The notes under the pieces: model-generated
Told to the model about the DNA's origin: nothing
Seen by the model: only the letters and a program-made list of their open reading frames with translations
The model's database searches: none
Part shown: positions 1 to 8,783 of the stretch, one piece after another
Position numbering within the stretch: the stretch's first letter is position 1
How the letters are laid out: every line of letters begins with the position of its first letter
Made by a program: the position numbers and the translations under genes
DNA from: Rubrivivax sp.
Lineage (GTDB): Bacteria > Pseudomonadota > Gammaproteobacteria > Burkholderiales > Burkholderiaceae_C
Length of the DNA stretch: 40,457 nt
Direction of reading: 5' to 3'
Assembly (NCBI GenBank): GCA_021297985.1
Contig: JAJTGU010000029.1
Location: forward strand, 1-40,457

Positions 1-218
1 CCCCCGATCACGTGCACGGCGACGGCCACCGGCAGCAAGGGCACCAGGACGCGCCAACCGGATCGCCAGACGGCCGTCGCGGCCACGGCGGCCGGGAGCC
101 AGATCGCCGCGACCTGCAGGGTCTCCTCGTCCAGCGACGGGCACAGCAACGCCGCGATCCCATAGACCGCCAGCAGCACGGGCCAGCGGTCCAGCCACGC
201 GATCGGGCGAGCGTTCAT
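1..218 (-). CDS. Membrane sensor protein, N-terminus only (MASE1-like), runs off the left edge
   Basis: Reading from the ATG at 218 leftwards gives about 72 residues without a stop, beginning MNARPIAWLDRWPVLL. The segment is strongly hydrophobic, with two or three likely membrane helices, and contains an AAIWLPAAVAA-type stretch followed by a WRSGWR turn, which resembles the start of MASE1 integral membrane sensor domains. Such domains usually precede histidine kinase, GGDEF or EAL output modules, but the output part lies outside the window. The ATG overlaps the TGA of the upstream response regulator gene (ATGA), so translation is probably coupled and the protein probably belongs to the same signalling pathway. 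The MASE1 assignment is by resemblance only; another polytopic membrane protein is possible. Confidence 0.6.
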   Translation of the reverse strand, partial: MNARPIAWLDRWPVLLAVYGIAALLCPSLDEETLQVAAIWLPAAVAATAVWRSGWRVLVPLLPVAVAVHVIG

Positions 219-1393
219 GCCGCGCGGCGCAGCACGGAGGTCGGTGCGAATGGGTTGGCACCGCACGGCAGCTGAACCTCGTCGGGGCCGTCGGCGTTCC
301 TGGCGGCGATGCACTCGAACTCGGAGCGCTGGCGCATGAAGGCAGCCACGAGGTCCGGGTCGAAGTGCGTGCCCGAGCCCTGGATCACGAGCTGCGCAGC
401 GTCGGCGGCGTCCATCGGTTCCTTGTAGGGGCGGCGCGAGATCAGGGCGTCGTACACGTCGGCCACGGCCATCAGGCGCGCCGGCAGCGGGATGTCCTCG
501 CCCGCAAGGGCATCGGGATAGCCGCTGCCATCCCAGCGCTCATGATGGTGGCGGGCGATGACACACGCCATCTCCAGATACTCGCTGCCGGGTGAGTTGC
601 AGCCGCGCCGCGCCCGCTCCAGCGCGTCCGCACCGAGCGCGGCGTGCTGACGCATCACCGTCCACTCCGAAGGGGTGAGCGGCCCGGGCTTCAGAAGGAT
701 GCGATCCGGAATGCCCACCTTGCCGATGTCGTGCATGGGAGCCGACTTCACGAGAGTCTCGACGAACCCGTCGGTGATCACCGGTGCCCAGCGCGGGTCA
801 TTTCGCAGGTCCGCGCACAAGGCGCGCAGGTACAGCTGCGTCCGGATGAGGTGGTTGCCGGTCTCTGGATCGCGGATGCCGGCAAGGTTGCTGATCGCCT
901 GCAGGCCCATGTCCGCGACCGCGGTTCCGGCACGCCGCTGTGCCTCGATCTCCTGCGAAAGCCGAAGGTTGTGTTCGGCAAGCTCATGGCGGCTGCGCTG
1001 GATGGCGAGCTGGTTCAGGACACGCCGCAGGACGACACCGGGGCGCAGCGGCTTTCGCACGAAGTCGGACGCGCCAAGTGCCAGCCCGCTCTCTTCGTAC
1101 TCGGTGGGTTCGGCGGCCGTGACCAGCATCACCGAGGTGCCGGCCAGACGCGGCTCGGCACGGATGCGCCGCAGCGTCTCGACGCCGTCGATGCCCTGGA
1201 GCCCGATGTCGAGCAGCACGACGTCGACCCAGCCGCGCTCCAGCAGCGACAACGCCTGCTCGCCGCTGCTGGCCACAAGCACCCGAGCATGCGGCTCCAG
1301 CAACGCCGCGGCCGCGGCAGCCGTGATCGGACAGTCATCGACGACCAGTACCGTCTGCAACTCGCTCTGGGGTGCGCAATCTGTCGTCGTCAT
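215..1393 (-). CDS. Response regulator with HD-GYP phosphodiesterase output domain (RpfG-like)
   Basis: The protein has 392 residues from the ATG at 1393, which has a GGAGG ribosome binding site just upstream; the reading frame is open further upstream but that part overlaps the preceding gene. Residues 14-130 are a receiver domain with acidic pair D19/D20, phospho-acceptor D62 (LLDIG) and a conserved lysine in VRKPL. Residues about 175-350 are an HD-GYP domain with MHDIGKVGIPD, the HHHERWDGSGYP signature and the later VADVYDAL motif. Family members hydrolyse cyclic di-GMP when phosphorylated. It starts 19 nt after the chemoreceptor gene and overlaps the membrane sensor gene, so the three are likely one operon. 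A partner kinase is not visible. Confidence 0.93.
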   Translation of the reverse strand: MTTTDCAPQSELQTVLVVDDCPITAAAAAALLEPHARVLVASSGEQALSLLERGWVDVVLLDIGLQGIDGVETLRRIRAEPRLAGTSVMLVTAAEPTEYEESGLALGASDFVRKPLRPGVVLRRVLNQLAIQRSRHELAEHNLRLSQEIEAQRRAGTAVADMGLQAISNLAGIRDPETGNHLIRTQLYLRALCADLRNDPRWAPVITDGFVETLVKSAPMHDIGKVGIPDRILLKPGPLTPSEWTVMRQHAALGADALERARRGCNSPGSEYLEMACVIARHHHERWDGSGYPDALAGEDIPLPARLMAVADVYDALISRRPYKEPMDAADAAQLVIQGSGTHFDPDLVAAFMRQRSEFECIAARNADGPDEVQLPCGANPFAPTSVLRRAA

Positions 1394-1412
1394 CGTGGTC
1401 CTCCTTGCCGCG

Positions 1413-3014
1413 TCAGGCCAGGGCGACGCGCCGCAGTGCCACGGCGTCCTGCTCGGCCACCGTGCGGTCGCCCGAGCGCAGGCGGAACAGTCGCATCGAC
1501 TGCGAGACGTCGTCGACCTGGCCGGCCAGCGAAGCCGCCGCTCCGGCCATCTCCTCGACCATTGCGGCATTCTGCTGGGTCAGGTCATCCAGGTGCGTGA
1601 CAGCCTGGTTGACCTGTGCCATGGCGCCCTTCTGCTCGTTTGCCGCGCCCGCGATCCCGGCGATCAGCGCGTCCATTCGAGCGCTCGCCGCGAGCACTTC
1701 GGACATGCGCGCGTGGGCGTCATCGCTGCGTTCGGAACCAATGGCGACGCGGGATGCCGACTCGTCGATCAGTTGCTTGATCTCGCGCGCCGCGTGGCTC
1801 GTGCGCTGAGCCAGCCCACGGACCTCGGCTGCGACCACGGCGAAGCCTCGCCCGGACTCGCCGGCACGCGCGGCCTCCACGGCCGCGTTCAGCGCCAGGA
1901 TGTTGGTCTGGAAGGCAACGCCTTCGATCAGCTGGCTGATCTCGCCGATTCGGCGAGAGGACTCGCTGATCGACTCCATCGCATCCCGCACCAACGCCAC
2001 CGACTCGTGGCTGCGACGGGCCATCTGCGCCGTCTCGCCCGCCAGGACGGCGCCCATGGCCGCCGTCTCGGCCGTCTGCACGACGCTGCCGTGGATCTGC
2101 TCCATCGAAGCCGCCGTCTGTTGAAGACTGCTGGCCTGCGACTCGGTCCGCTCCGACAGCGATTGGCTGGCGGCTGCGATCTCCTGCACGGCGATGCCGA
2201 CAGAGCCCATCTGGCCCCGGGTGTCGCGCACGACCGTGCGCAGGTTCACCGCGAGCTGGGCCAGCGCGCGGTCCAGCTCATGTCCGGACTGCGCCGGTGG
2301 ATCCTCCTGGCCGGAGGTCAGGTCACCGGCGGCCATCCGCAAGGCCTGCGCCTGGGCGTCCGCCGTTGACGCCTTGACCCAGTGACGCTGGGCCCACCAG
2401 CCGGCTCCGGCCGTCGCCAACGCGGCGAAAGCGGCGACCGGCACGCCAAACGGAGACGCCAGGAGCGCGACCGCAGCCGGCGCGACCAGCAGTCCCAAGC
2501 CCGAGAGTGCCGTGGACGCTTTCAGCCACTGAACCAGGCGGCCGACGGCATCGACCCGCACCACCGCACCGGCCCGCAGTCCCAGCACGCTCTTGCCGGC
2601 AGCCGCATCGGCCCGCATGCGTTCGTAGAGCTTGTTCGTCGCGTCGACCTCCTGGCGTGTCGGGCAGGTGCGCACGGACAGATAGCCCACCGTGGTTCCC
2701 GCGTCCACCATGGGCGTGGCGTTGGCACGGACCCAGTAGTGATCGCCATTGCTGCGACGGTTCTTCACGATGCCGGTCCATGGCATGCCCGACTGCAATG
2801 TCGCCCACATGTCGCGGAAGGCCTCCTCGGGCATGTCGGGATGTCGCACCAGGTTGTGCGGCTGCCCGAGCAACTCGTTGCGCGTGAACCCACTGACCTC
2901 GACAAAGGCACCATTGCAATAGGTGATCCGTCCCTTGGGATCGGTGACCGACACCAGGCAATCCTCGCTTCCGAAGCGATGTTCGCGACCTGTGATCGGA
3001 TGGTTGGTACGCAT
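1413..3014 (-). CDS. Aer-like methyl-accepting chemotaxis protein with PAS sensor domain
   Basis: A protein of 533 residues when started at the ATG at 3014, which has GGAGCC about 6 nt upstream; the ATG at 3041 has no visible binding site, and the open frame reaches 3314. Residues about 8-115 form a PAS domain of the Aer type ([14 protein letters not shown], then NLVRHPDMP and [11 protein letters not shown]). Residues about 171-208 form a hydrophobic membrane hairpin, followed by a HAMP-like stretch and a cytoplasmic signalling domain with the conserved hairpin tip ([19 protein letters not shown]). Aer-type receptors sense redox or energy state, usually through FAD bound in PAS, and signal to CheA. 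No che genes are nearby, so it would act on a chemotaxis system encoded elsewhere. It heads the operon with the HD-GYP regulator. Confidence 0.93.
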   Translation of the reverse strand: MRTNHPITGREHRFGSEDCLVSVTDPKGRITYCNGAFVEVSGFTRNELLGQPHNLVRHPDMPEEAFRDMWATLQSGMPWTGIVKNRRSNGDHYWVRANATPMVDAGTTVGYLSVRTCPTRQEVDATNKLYERMRADAAAGKSVLGLRAGAVVRVDAVGRLVQWLKASTALSGLGLLVAPAAVALLASPFGVPVAAFAALATAGAGWWAQRHWVKASTADAQAQALRMAAGDLTSGQEDPPAQSGHELDRALAQLAVNLRTVVRDTRGQMGSVGIAVQEIAAASQSLSERTESQASSLQQTAASMEQIHGSVVQTAETAAMGAVLAGETAQMARRSHESVALVRDAMESISESSRRIGEISQLIEGVAFQTNILALNAAVEAARAGESGRGFAVVAAEVRGLAQRTSHAAREIKQLIDESASRVAIGSERSDDAHARMSEVLAASARMDALIAGIAGAANEQKGAMAQVNQAVTHLDDLTQQNAAMVEEMAGAAASLAGQVDDVSQSMRLFRLRSGDRTVAEQDAVALRRVALA

Positions 3015-3221
3015 GCTGGCTCCATGATCGGCTGTTGACATGCCAGTTATCGGCGAACGGGCGGTCGCCTTCTGCCGGGAGTTCTTGACTGGGTGGGCCG
3101 GGAGTCCTTGGCAGGTGACCCGCGCCTGAACCCATAATGCCCGGCAGGTCGGGTCGCACGCCACGACTGGGTCCCTCCGCGCAGCAGCAATGCAACCCCA
3201 AGCACCAACTGGAGCAGTCGC

Positions 3222-3857
3222 ATGGCACGGGTGTTCCTGATCGACGATCACGTGGTGGTCCGCGAAGGCCTTGCCAATCTCCTGGAGTCCCGGGGCCACA
3301 CGGTGGCCGGCCAATGCGACGACATCTCACAGGCACCGGCACTTCTGCGCATCGCACACCCCGACGTCCTGCTGCTGGACCTGCAGGTCGGAGAGCGTTC
3401 GGGGTTCGAGCTGATCGAGTCGCTGCAGCGACGCAGCGAACCCGTCCGGACCATCGTCATGACGATGTCCGAGGATGCGCAGGACATCGCCCGCGCGTTT
3501 CGGGCCGGCGTCGAAGGCTACCTGCCCAAGAGCGCGCCGACGCAGGAACTCCTGGAAGCGATCGATGTCGTGCTGGCCGGGCAACGTCATTACCGAGGCC
3601 GGGTCGCCGAACTGGCACTCCAGGCACTGGCACAGCCGGCCGCTGCCGATCCGATCGACAGCCTTTCGGCCCGCGAGCGGCAGGTCGTGGCCATGGTGGC
3701 GCGTGGACTCAGCAGCGCAGCGATCGGACGTGAGCTGTTCCTGTCGCCGAAGACCGTGGACTCGTATCGCAGCCGCCTGATGGCCAAGCTGGGGGTCGCA
3801 GACGCCGCCGGTCTGGTCCGGTTCGCCGTGCGCAACGGCCTTGCCGGATCGGAGTGA
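3222..3857 (+). CDS. NarL/FixJ-type response regulator (receiver plus LuxR HTH)
   Basis: The protein has 211 residues. The receiver domain (1-120) shows D8/D9, phospho-acceptor D53 in LLLDLQVG, a T in IVMTMS and K in YLPKSAP. The C-terminal HTH of the LuxR type (about 145-208) has [22 protein letters not shown] and [21 protein letters not shown]. Family members bind DNA as dimers after phosphorylation by a histidine kinase. A GGAG lies about 10 nt before the ATG. The gene is divergent from the Aer-like operon, with about 200 nt between the two starts, so it may control that operon. Its kinase is not encoded in the window, unless the membrane sensor at the left edge is one. Confidence 0.92.
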   Translation: MARVFLIDDHVVVREGLANLLESRGHTVAGQCDDISQAPALLRIAHPDVLLLDLQVGERSGFELIESLQRRSEPVRTIVMTMSEDAQDIARAFRAGVEGYLPKSAPTQELLEAIDVVLAGQRHYRGRVAELALQALAQPAAADPIDSLSARERQVVAMVARGLSSAAIGRELFLSPKTVDSYRSRLMAKLGVADAAGLVRFAVRNGLAGSE

Positions 3858-3893
3858 CGGCCCCCTGCGCAGCACCACCCGCGCCGGGCGGGA

Positions 3894-5408
3894 TCAATCG
3901 TCCTGGAACGCCTCTTGCCGCTTCTTGCGGATGGACGGCAGCATCACGACCACGATCATCGCCACGGCAGCCAGCAGCAGTGCCGCGGAAAGCGGGCGCG
4001 ACACGAAGGTCGACCAGTCCCCCCGCGACAGCAGCAGCGCCCGGCGCAGGTTCTCTTCCATCATCGGCCCGAGGATGAATCCCAGCAGCAGCGGCGCCGG
4101 TTCGCAGCCGAGCTTGTAGAACAGGTACCCGACCAGGCCGAACATCGCGCCCATGAAGACGTCGAAGTTGTTGTTGTTCAGCGTGTAAAGGCCGATGCAG
4201 CAGAAGCTCAGGATCGCGGGGAACAGGAAGCGGTAAGGCACCGTCAGCAGCTTGATCCAGATGCCGATCAGCGGCAGGTTGAGCACGATCAGCATCAGGT
4301 TGCCGACCCACATGCTGGCGATCAGGCCCCAGAAGAGCTCCGGGTTGCTCGTCATCACCTGCGGACCGGGCTGGATGCCCTTGATCGTCATCGCACCGAC
4401 CATCAGCGCCATCACCGCATTGGGCGGGATGCCGAGCGTCAGCATCGGGATGAAACTGGTTTGCGCGCCGGCGTTGTTGGCGCTCTCGGGGCCGGCGACG
4501 CCGCGGATGTTGCCCTTGCCGAAGGCGACCTCGCCCGACTTCATCGGCATCTTCTTCTCGAGCGTGTAGGCCGCAAACGACGCCAGCAGCGCGCCGCCCC
4601 CGGGCAGCACGCCCAGCAGCGATCCCAGCGTCGTGCCTCGCAGCACCGCGGGCAAGGCGTTCTTGAAGTCCTCCTTGGTGGGCCACAGGCCTTTCACGTC
4701 CTTGGTGAAGACCTCGCGATGCTCGGCCGGTCGGCCCAGGTTGGCGATGATCTCGCCAAAGCCGAACACACCCATCGCGATGGCGACAAAGCCGATGCCG
4801 TCGGTCAGTTCCGGGACGTCGAAGCTGTAGCGTGGCACGCCGGAGATGACATCGGTGTTGACCTGCCCGAGCAGCAGCCCGAGCACGATCATCGCGATGG
4901 CCTTGACGAGCGAGCCCGAGGCCAGAACGACGGCACCGATCAGGCCCAGCACCATCAGGCTGAAGTACTCGGCCGCGCCGAACTTGAACGCCAGTTCAGT
5001 GAGCGGCGGCGCAAAGGCGGCCACGATCAGGGTTCCGACGCAGCCGGCAAAGAACGAGCCCAGGCCGGCCGCCGCCAGCGCGGCTCCGGCACGGCCCCGG
5101 CGGGCCATCTGGTAGCCGTCGATCGCGGTCACGACCGAGCTGCTCTCACCGGGCACGTTGATCAGGATCGCGGTCGTGCTGCCGCCGTACTGCGCGCCGT
5201 AGTAGATGCCGGCCAGCATGATCAGCGCCGGAGTCGCGTCGAGCGCATAGATGCTGGGCAGCAGCATCGCGATCGTCGCCACCGGACCCAGGCCCGGCAG
5301 TACGCCGATCAGGGTGCCCAGCAGCGCGCCGAAGAAGGCGTACAGCAGGTTGGAAACGGTGAACGCGACACCGAAGCCGGTGCTCAGGTTGGAGAGGAGT
5401 TCGGCCAT
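3894..5408 (-). CDS. tctA: Tripartite tricarboxylate transporter large permease, TctA family
   Basis: A protein of 504 residues with about a dozen hydrophobic segments spread over its whole length, as usual for TctA (about 500 residues). Diagnostic stretches are GTLIGVLPGLGPVATIAMLLP near the N-terminus, the GAQYGGSTTAILINVPGE loop, and the second half repeat LLGVLPGGGALLAS and FIPMLTLGIPPNAVMA. TctA forms the main channel subunit of a secondary, binding-protein-dependent importer of tri- or dicarboxylates. It lies 19 nt downstream of tctB. The usual third partner, the periplasmic binding protein TctC, is not in the window; TctC proteins are commonly encoded far away in Burkholderiales, so the substrate cannot be inferred. 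Confidence 0.95.
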   Translation of the reverse strand: MAELLSNLSTGFGVAFTVSNLLYAFFGALLGTLIGVLPGLGPVATIAMLLPSIYALDATPALIMLAGIYYGAQYGGSTTAILINVPGESSSVVTAIDGYQMARRGRAGAALAAAGLGSFFAGCVGTLIVAAFAPPLTELAFKFGAAEYFSLMVLGLIGAVVLASGSLVKAIAMIVLGLLLGQVNTDVISGVPRYSFDVPELTDGIGFVAIAMGVFGFGEIIANLGRPAEHREVFTKDVKGLWPTKEDFKNALPAVLRGTTLGSLLGVLPGGGALLASFAAYTLEKKMPMKSGEVAFGKGNIRGVAGPESANNAGAQTSFIPMLTLGIPPNAVMALMVGAMTIKGIQPGPQVMTSNPELFWGLIASMWVGNLMLIVLNLPLIGIWIKLLTVPYRFLFPAILSFCCIGLYTLNNNNFDVFMGAMFGLVGYLFYKLGCEPAPLLLGFILGPMMEENLRRALLLSRGDWSTFVSRPLSAALLLAAVAMIVVVMLPSIRKKRQEAFQDD

Positions 5409-5427
5409 GTTGTTTGCCAGTGCCCGA

Positions 5428-5889
5428 TCAGTTCAGGAAGGTCGGCCACAGCGGCAAGGTCAGACCCAGCCCGGCGATGAAGATGGCCCACGAGCCAACC
5501 GTCAGCACGACGATGTTGACGACGACCTCCTTCCAGCGGAACTCGTCCCCGGCCCAGCTCGAGACCGCGATCAGCAGCGGCAGCGTGACCGCCAGCCCCA
5601 GGCGGGGCAGGAGCAGACCGAACATCGCCACCGCGAAGACGATCGAGATCAAGGGCTTCCAGGCGAAGGCACCGACCGGCTCGCCGTCTTCGGTCTCGAT
5701 CGTCAGGCTCTTGAACAGAACCATGCAACCCAGCACCGCAAGCAGGACACCGAGCCCGAACGGGAAGTACCCCGGCCCCGGGCGCGCCGCAACACCGAAG
5801 CTGTAGGCCGTCGCGCCCCAGGCGAACGCCACGCCCACGGCGACGAACATCAGGCCCGACCAGAAGTCGCGCTCGCTCTTGATCTTCAA
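5428..5889 (-). CDS. tctB: Tripartite tricarboxylate transporter small membrane subunit, TctB family
   Basis: The protein has 153 residues and four predicted membrane helices, the TctB layout. It begins at a TTG codon (MKIKSERDFWSGL), which is supported by a strong GAGGAGG binding site 7 nt upstream and by the typical TctB opening, a charged stretch followed by D-x-x-x-G-L-x-x-x-x-x-G. It forms the small subunit of the transporter with TctA, encoded directly downstream. The rare TTG start and the hairpin covering the binding site (separate entry) suggest that its translation is held low or is conditional. Confidence 0.88.
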   Translation of the reverse strand: MKIKSERDFWSGLMFVAVGVAFAWGATAYSFGVAARPGPGYFPFGLGVLLAVLGCMVLFKSLTIETEDGEPVGAFAWKPLISIVFAVAMFGLLLPRLGLAVTLPLLIAVSSWAGDEFRWKEVVVNIVVLTVGSWAIFIAGLGLTLPLWPTFLN

Positions 5890-5930
5890 GGGATGCCTCC
5901 TCGGTGCAAACCCGCACCGACACCGAGGAG
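5887..5930 (-). promoter_or_regulatory. Hairpin sequestering the tctB ribosome binding site, with an alternative inner hairpin
   Basis: In the minus-strand transcript CTCCTCGGTG (5930-5921) can pair perfectly with CACCGAGGAG (5906-5897), which contains most of the tctB Shine-Dalgarno sequence. A second perfect stem, TCGGTGC (5920-5914) with GCACCGA (5907-5901), uses part of the same right arm and would release part of the GGAGG. The two structures exclude each other, because the left side carries TCGGTG twice in tandem. This is seen directly in the sequence; that it regulates translation is an inference. Confidence 0.5.
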
Positions 5931-6001
5931 ATTCTAGGAACAGGGGGTGGCGTGCCGGCTGTGGTTTCCACGTAAGGCGCCGGAGCGCACCGCGGCGGGA
6001 C

Positions 6002-7831
6002 TCAGGTGTTCAGACCTGGCGTCGAACGCAGGACTTCCTCGATCGTCGTTGCGCCTTCGGCGACCTTCATCGCACCGGCCAGGCGCAACGGGCGCATGCC
6101 GTCCTTCACCGCCTGCTTGCGCAGCGCCGCGGAGTCGAGCACCGGGTGGATGCACTGCCGCGCCGCGTCGCTGAGGGTCAGCAGCTCGTACAGCCCGGCA
6201 CGGCCGCGGTAGCCGGTGTGGCGGCACTCCAGGCAGCCCACCGGCCGGTACGGCCGAACGCCGCCCCCGAGTCGCCAGGGTTTGCAGATCTCGTCAAGCT
6301 GCTCACGCGTCATGGTGTCGTCGCGCAGCTTGCAGGCCGCGCACAGCGACCGGGTCAGGCGCTGCGCGAGCACGCCGATCACGGTCGACGCGATGAGGTA
6401 GCTCGGCACGCCCAGGTCGGCCAGCCGGACCACGGCGCTGGTGGCGTCATTCGTGTGCAGGGTGCTGAACACCAGATGCCCGGTCAGCGCCGCCTGGATC
6501 GCCATCTCGGCGGTGGCCAGGTCGCGGATCTCGCCGACCATGATGATGTCCGGGTCCTGCCGCATCAGCGCGCGCAGTCCCTCGGCAAAGCCCATGTCGA
6601 GCTGCGGCTGGACCTGGGTCTGGTTGAAGGCCGGCTCGATCATCTCGATCGGGTCCTCGATCGTGCAGACATTGACCTCGTCGGTGGCCAGGCGCTTGAG
6701 CGTCGAGTACAGCGTCGTCGTCTTGCCGCTGCCGGTGGGGCCGGTGACGAGCACGATGCCGTGCGGGCGCTGGATCAGCTTCTCCCAGGCTTCGCGCTCG
6801 TGCTCGGCGAAACCCAGCGCAGCCAGGCTCTTGACCGCCGCCTCGGGGTCGAAGACCCGCATCACCAGCTTTTCGCCGAAGGCCGTGGGCATCGTCGACA
6901 AGCGCAACTCGACCTCGCCACCCGGCTTGTCGGGCGTTTCGGGACGACGTGTCTTGATGCGGCCGTCCAGCGGACGGCGACGTTCGACCACGTCCATGCG
7001 GCCGAGCAGCTTGATGCGCGCGACCATCGCCGACATCACCGCCAGCGGCACCTGGTAGACGGTGTGAAGCACGCCGTCGATGCGGAACCGGATCACGCCC
7101 AGCTCGCGTCTTGGCTCGAGGTGGATGTCGCTGGCGCGCTGCTCGAAGGCGTACTGCCAGAGCCAGTCGACGACCTGCACCACGCCCTGGTCGTTGGCGT
7201 CGAGCTGCTTGTTGCCCTGGCCGAGCTCGACCAGCTGCTCGAAGCTGGCCCCGGTGGCGACCTCGCCGGTCTTGGCCGCGTTGCGCACGCTGCGGGCCAG
7301 GGCATAGAACTCGGTCGTGTAGCGGCGGATGTCGTCCGGGTGGGCGAGCACCAGGCGCACGGTCTTCTTGAGGTGGGTCTCGATCTCCGGGATCCAGGCG
7401 GTGTCGAAGGGCTCGCTGGTCGCGACCACGACCTCGGCCGTGCCGACCTGGATCGGCAGGCAACCGCGGGCCTGCGCATACTGCACGCCCATGACCTCGG
7501 CGACCCGGCCGACATCGACCTTCAGCGGGTCGATGCGGACATGGCCGAGACGGCAGCGACCGGCCAGCCACTCGGTCAGCGCCTCGGTGTCGAGCGCAGT
7601 GCCACGGCCGTCGCGCAGCAGCCCGGCGCTGCCCAGACGCAGCAGCGGATGCAGCTTGCTGGCCCCGGCGGCCAGGCGCTTGCGCACCGTCTCGCCATCG
7701 GCCGCGGCGACGTAGCCGTCGTCGACCAGCCAGTTCAGCAGCTGCGGCCACTCGAGACGGCCACGAAGGGCAGGTCCGGCCCCGGGGGCGGAGGCAGGGG
7801 CAGATGCGGTCTGTGCAGGCTTGGCGCTCAT
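6002..7831 (-). CDS. GspE/PulE-family type II secretion / type IV pilus-like ATPase
   Basis: A complete protein of 609 residues. An N-terminal GspE-N-like domain (about 25-175) is followed by the ATPase domain: Asp-box QRASDIHLEP (231-240), Walker A GPTGSGKT (364-371), Walker B IIMVGEIRD (429-437), His-box STLHTND (456-462), and a zinc-binding pair CAAC / CLEC (497-500 and 533-536). The family powers assembly of pseudopili or pili from the cytoplasmic side of the inner membrane. No other secretion or pilus gene lies beside it, so its machine is encoded elsewhere. It begins 4 nt after the toroid-protein gene, so the two are probably co-translated. The short Ala/Pro-rich N-terminus is unusual but harmless. 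PilB or MshE are alternative assignments. Confidence 0.92.
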   Translation of the reverse strand: MSAKPAQTASAPASAPGAGPALRGRLEWPQLLNWLVDDGYVAAADGETVRKRLAAGASKLHPLLRLGSAGLLRDGRGTALDTEALTEWLAGRCRLGHVRIDPLKVDVGRVAEVMGVQYAQARGCLPIQVGTAEVVVATSEPFDTAWIPEIETHLKKTVRLVLAHPDDIRRYTTEFYALARSVRNAAKTGEVATGASFEQLVELGQGNKQLDANDQGVVQVVDWLWQYAFEQRASDIHLEPRRELGVIRFRIDGVLHTVYQVPLAVMSAMVARIKLLGRMDVVERRRPLDGRIKTRRPETPDKPGGEVELRLSTMPTAFGEKLVMRVFDPEAAVKSLAALGFAEHEREAWEKLIQRPHGIVLVTGPTGSGKTTTLYSTLKRLATDEVNVCTIEDPIEMIEPAFNQTQVQPQLDMGFAEGLRALMRQDPDIIMVGEIRDLATAEMAIQAALTGHLVFSTLHTNDATSAVVRLADLGVPSYLIASTVIGVLAQRLTRSLCAACKLRDDTMTREQLDEICKPWRLGGGVRPYRPVGCLECRHTGYRGRAGLYELLTLSDAARQCIHPVLDSAALRKQAVKDGMRPLRLAGAMKVAEGATTIEEVLRSTPGLNT

Positions 7832-7835
7832 CGCG

Positions 7836-8738
7836 TCATTCTGACCCTGCCACAGGCATTGCGCCGTAGGCGACCAGGGTTCGAACGGCCTGCAGCGTCA
7901 ACACCCCCGACCAGGCGGCGCGCGATGCCGAGCCTGGCGGCTCCCAGGCCGGTGTCCAACCCCCGTCAGCACCCTGCCCGGCCGCCAGCGCCGCCAGGTG
8001 GCTGGCCATGGGGTCGGCCACAACCGCCGACCCGAACACCGACGCCATGAAGGCATCCGGCCGGGGCGCGAACACCCAAGGCGCCAGGCCATAGCCATCC
8101 GCCCCCGCACGGGCCTTGAAGAAAGACGCCTCCGGCAGTGCCGCGCCGATGCGATCGCGCAGCCGCTCCCCCAGTGCCCGATCCGGCAGGTGTTCGGCCA
8201 GCCGGGCGCAGCACAGCAGGCCATGCGCGTCGGTCGGTGGCTCGGCCAGCAGTCGGTCCACGCAGGCGCTGCTGGCGCGGGTCAGCCAGGGGTGCGACAT
8301 CGCCAGCGCATGCAGCCCGCCGCAGATCGACGCCGTCGGGTTCAGCCCCGCCGGCCAGGGCTCTGTCCAGTGGCCCGCGCGCGGCTCGCTCAGCGCGCTG
8401 CCCAGGATCGGGCCGACCAGGCCGTCGGCATCGGCCACGCCGGAGAGGAAGTCGCATATCCCCTGCAGCCAGGCGTCGTCGCGCCAGCCGAGCTCGTGCG
8501 CGATCTCCAGGCCGACCTCGCAGAACAGGGGCTGGCTTGCGGCGCATTGCAGATCAGGCTCCAGCGCGTAGCCGAGTCCGCCATCGGCGTTCTGGTAGGC
8601 CCGCAGCAGCGCCGCGACCTGGGTGTTGGGTGCGCCACGGAAGGCAACCGCCCAGCGCAGCCGCTCCAGCAGGCGTCCCTGGGCGCCCAGAAACGCCTCA
8701 GCAGCAGCGAAAGACCCGACCACGGCAGCCTCCTTCAT
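7836..8738 (-). CDS. Conserved protein with alpha/alpha-toroid (terpenoid cyclase / prenyltransferase-like) repeats
   Basis: A protein of 300 residues with no signal peptide or clear membrane helix. It contains squalene-hopene-cyclase-like repeat pieces: YQNADGGLGYALEPDLQC (about 48-65) and, near the C-terminus, GQGADGGWTPAWEPPGSA followed by VLTLQAVRTL. Such DGG-[LW]-G repeats pack as helix pairs in toroids used by cyclases, prenyltransferases and some lyases. The catalytic DxDD motif of squalene cyclases is not visible, so an enzymatic role is uncertain. Similar short proteins are known as conserved hypotheticals in several phyla. It is the first gene before the GspE-like ATPase (4 nt gap). 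Confidence 0.75.
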   Translation of the reverse strand: MKEAAVVGSFAAAEAFLGAQGRLLERLRWAVAFRGAPNTQVAALLRAYQNADGGLGYALEPDLQCAASQPLFCEVGLEIAHELGWRDDAWLQGICDFLSGVADADGLVGPILGSALSEPRAGHWTEPWPAGLNPTASICGGLHALAMSHPWLTRASSACVDRLLAEPPTDAHGLLCCARLAEHLPDRALGERLRDRIGAALPEASFFKARAGADGYGLAPWVFAPRPDAFMASVFGSAVVADPMASHLAALAAGQGADGGWTPAWEPPGSASRAAWSGVLTLQAVRTLVAYGAMPVAGSE

Positions 8739-8783
8739 CGACCCACAGGCTTGGTCGGAACCCCCGATTCTGCGACCCAGGAG

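Noticed and set aside
3858-3893. Short hairpin CCCGC-GCCGG-GCGGG between the LuxR regulator and tctA
   Set aside because: A 5-bp GC stem without T-tract is expected by chance at this base composition; not called as terminator.
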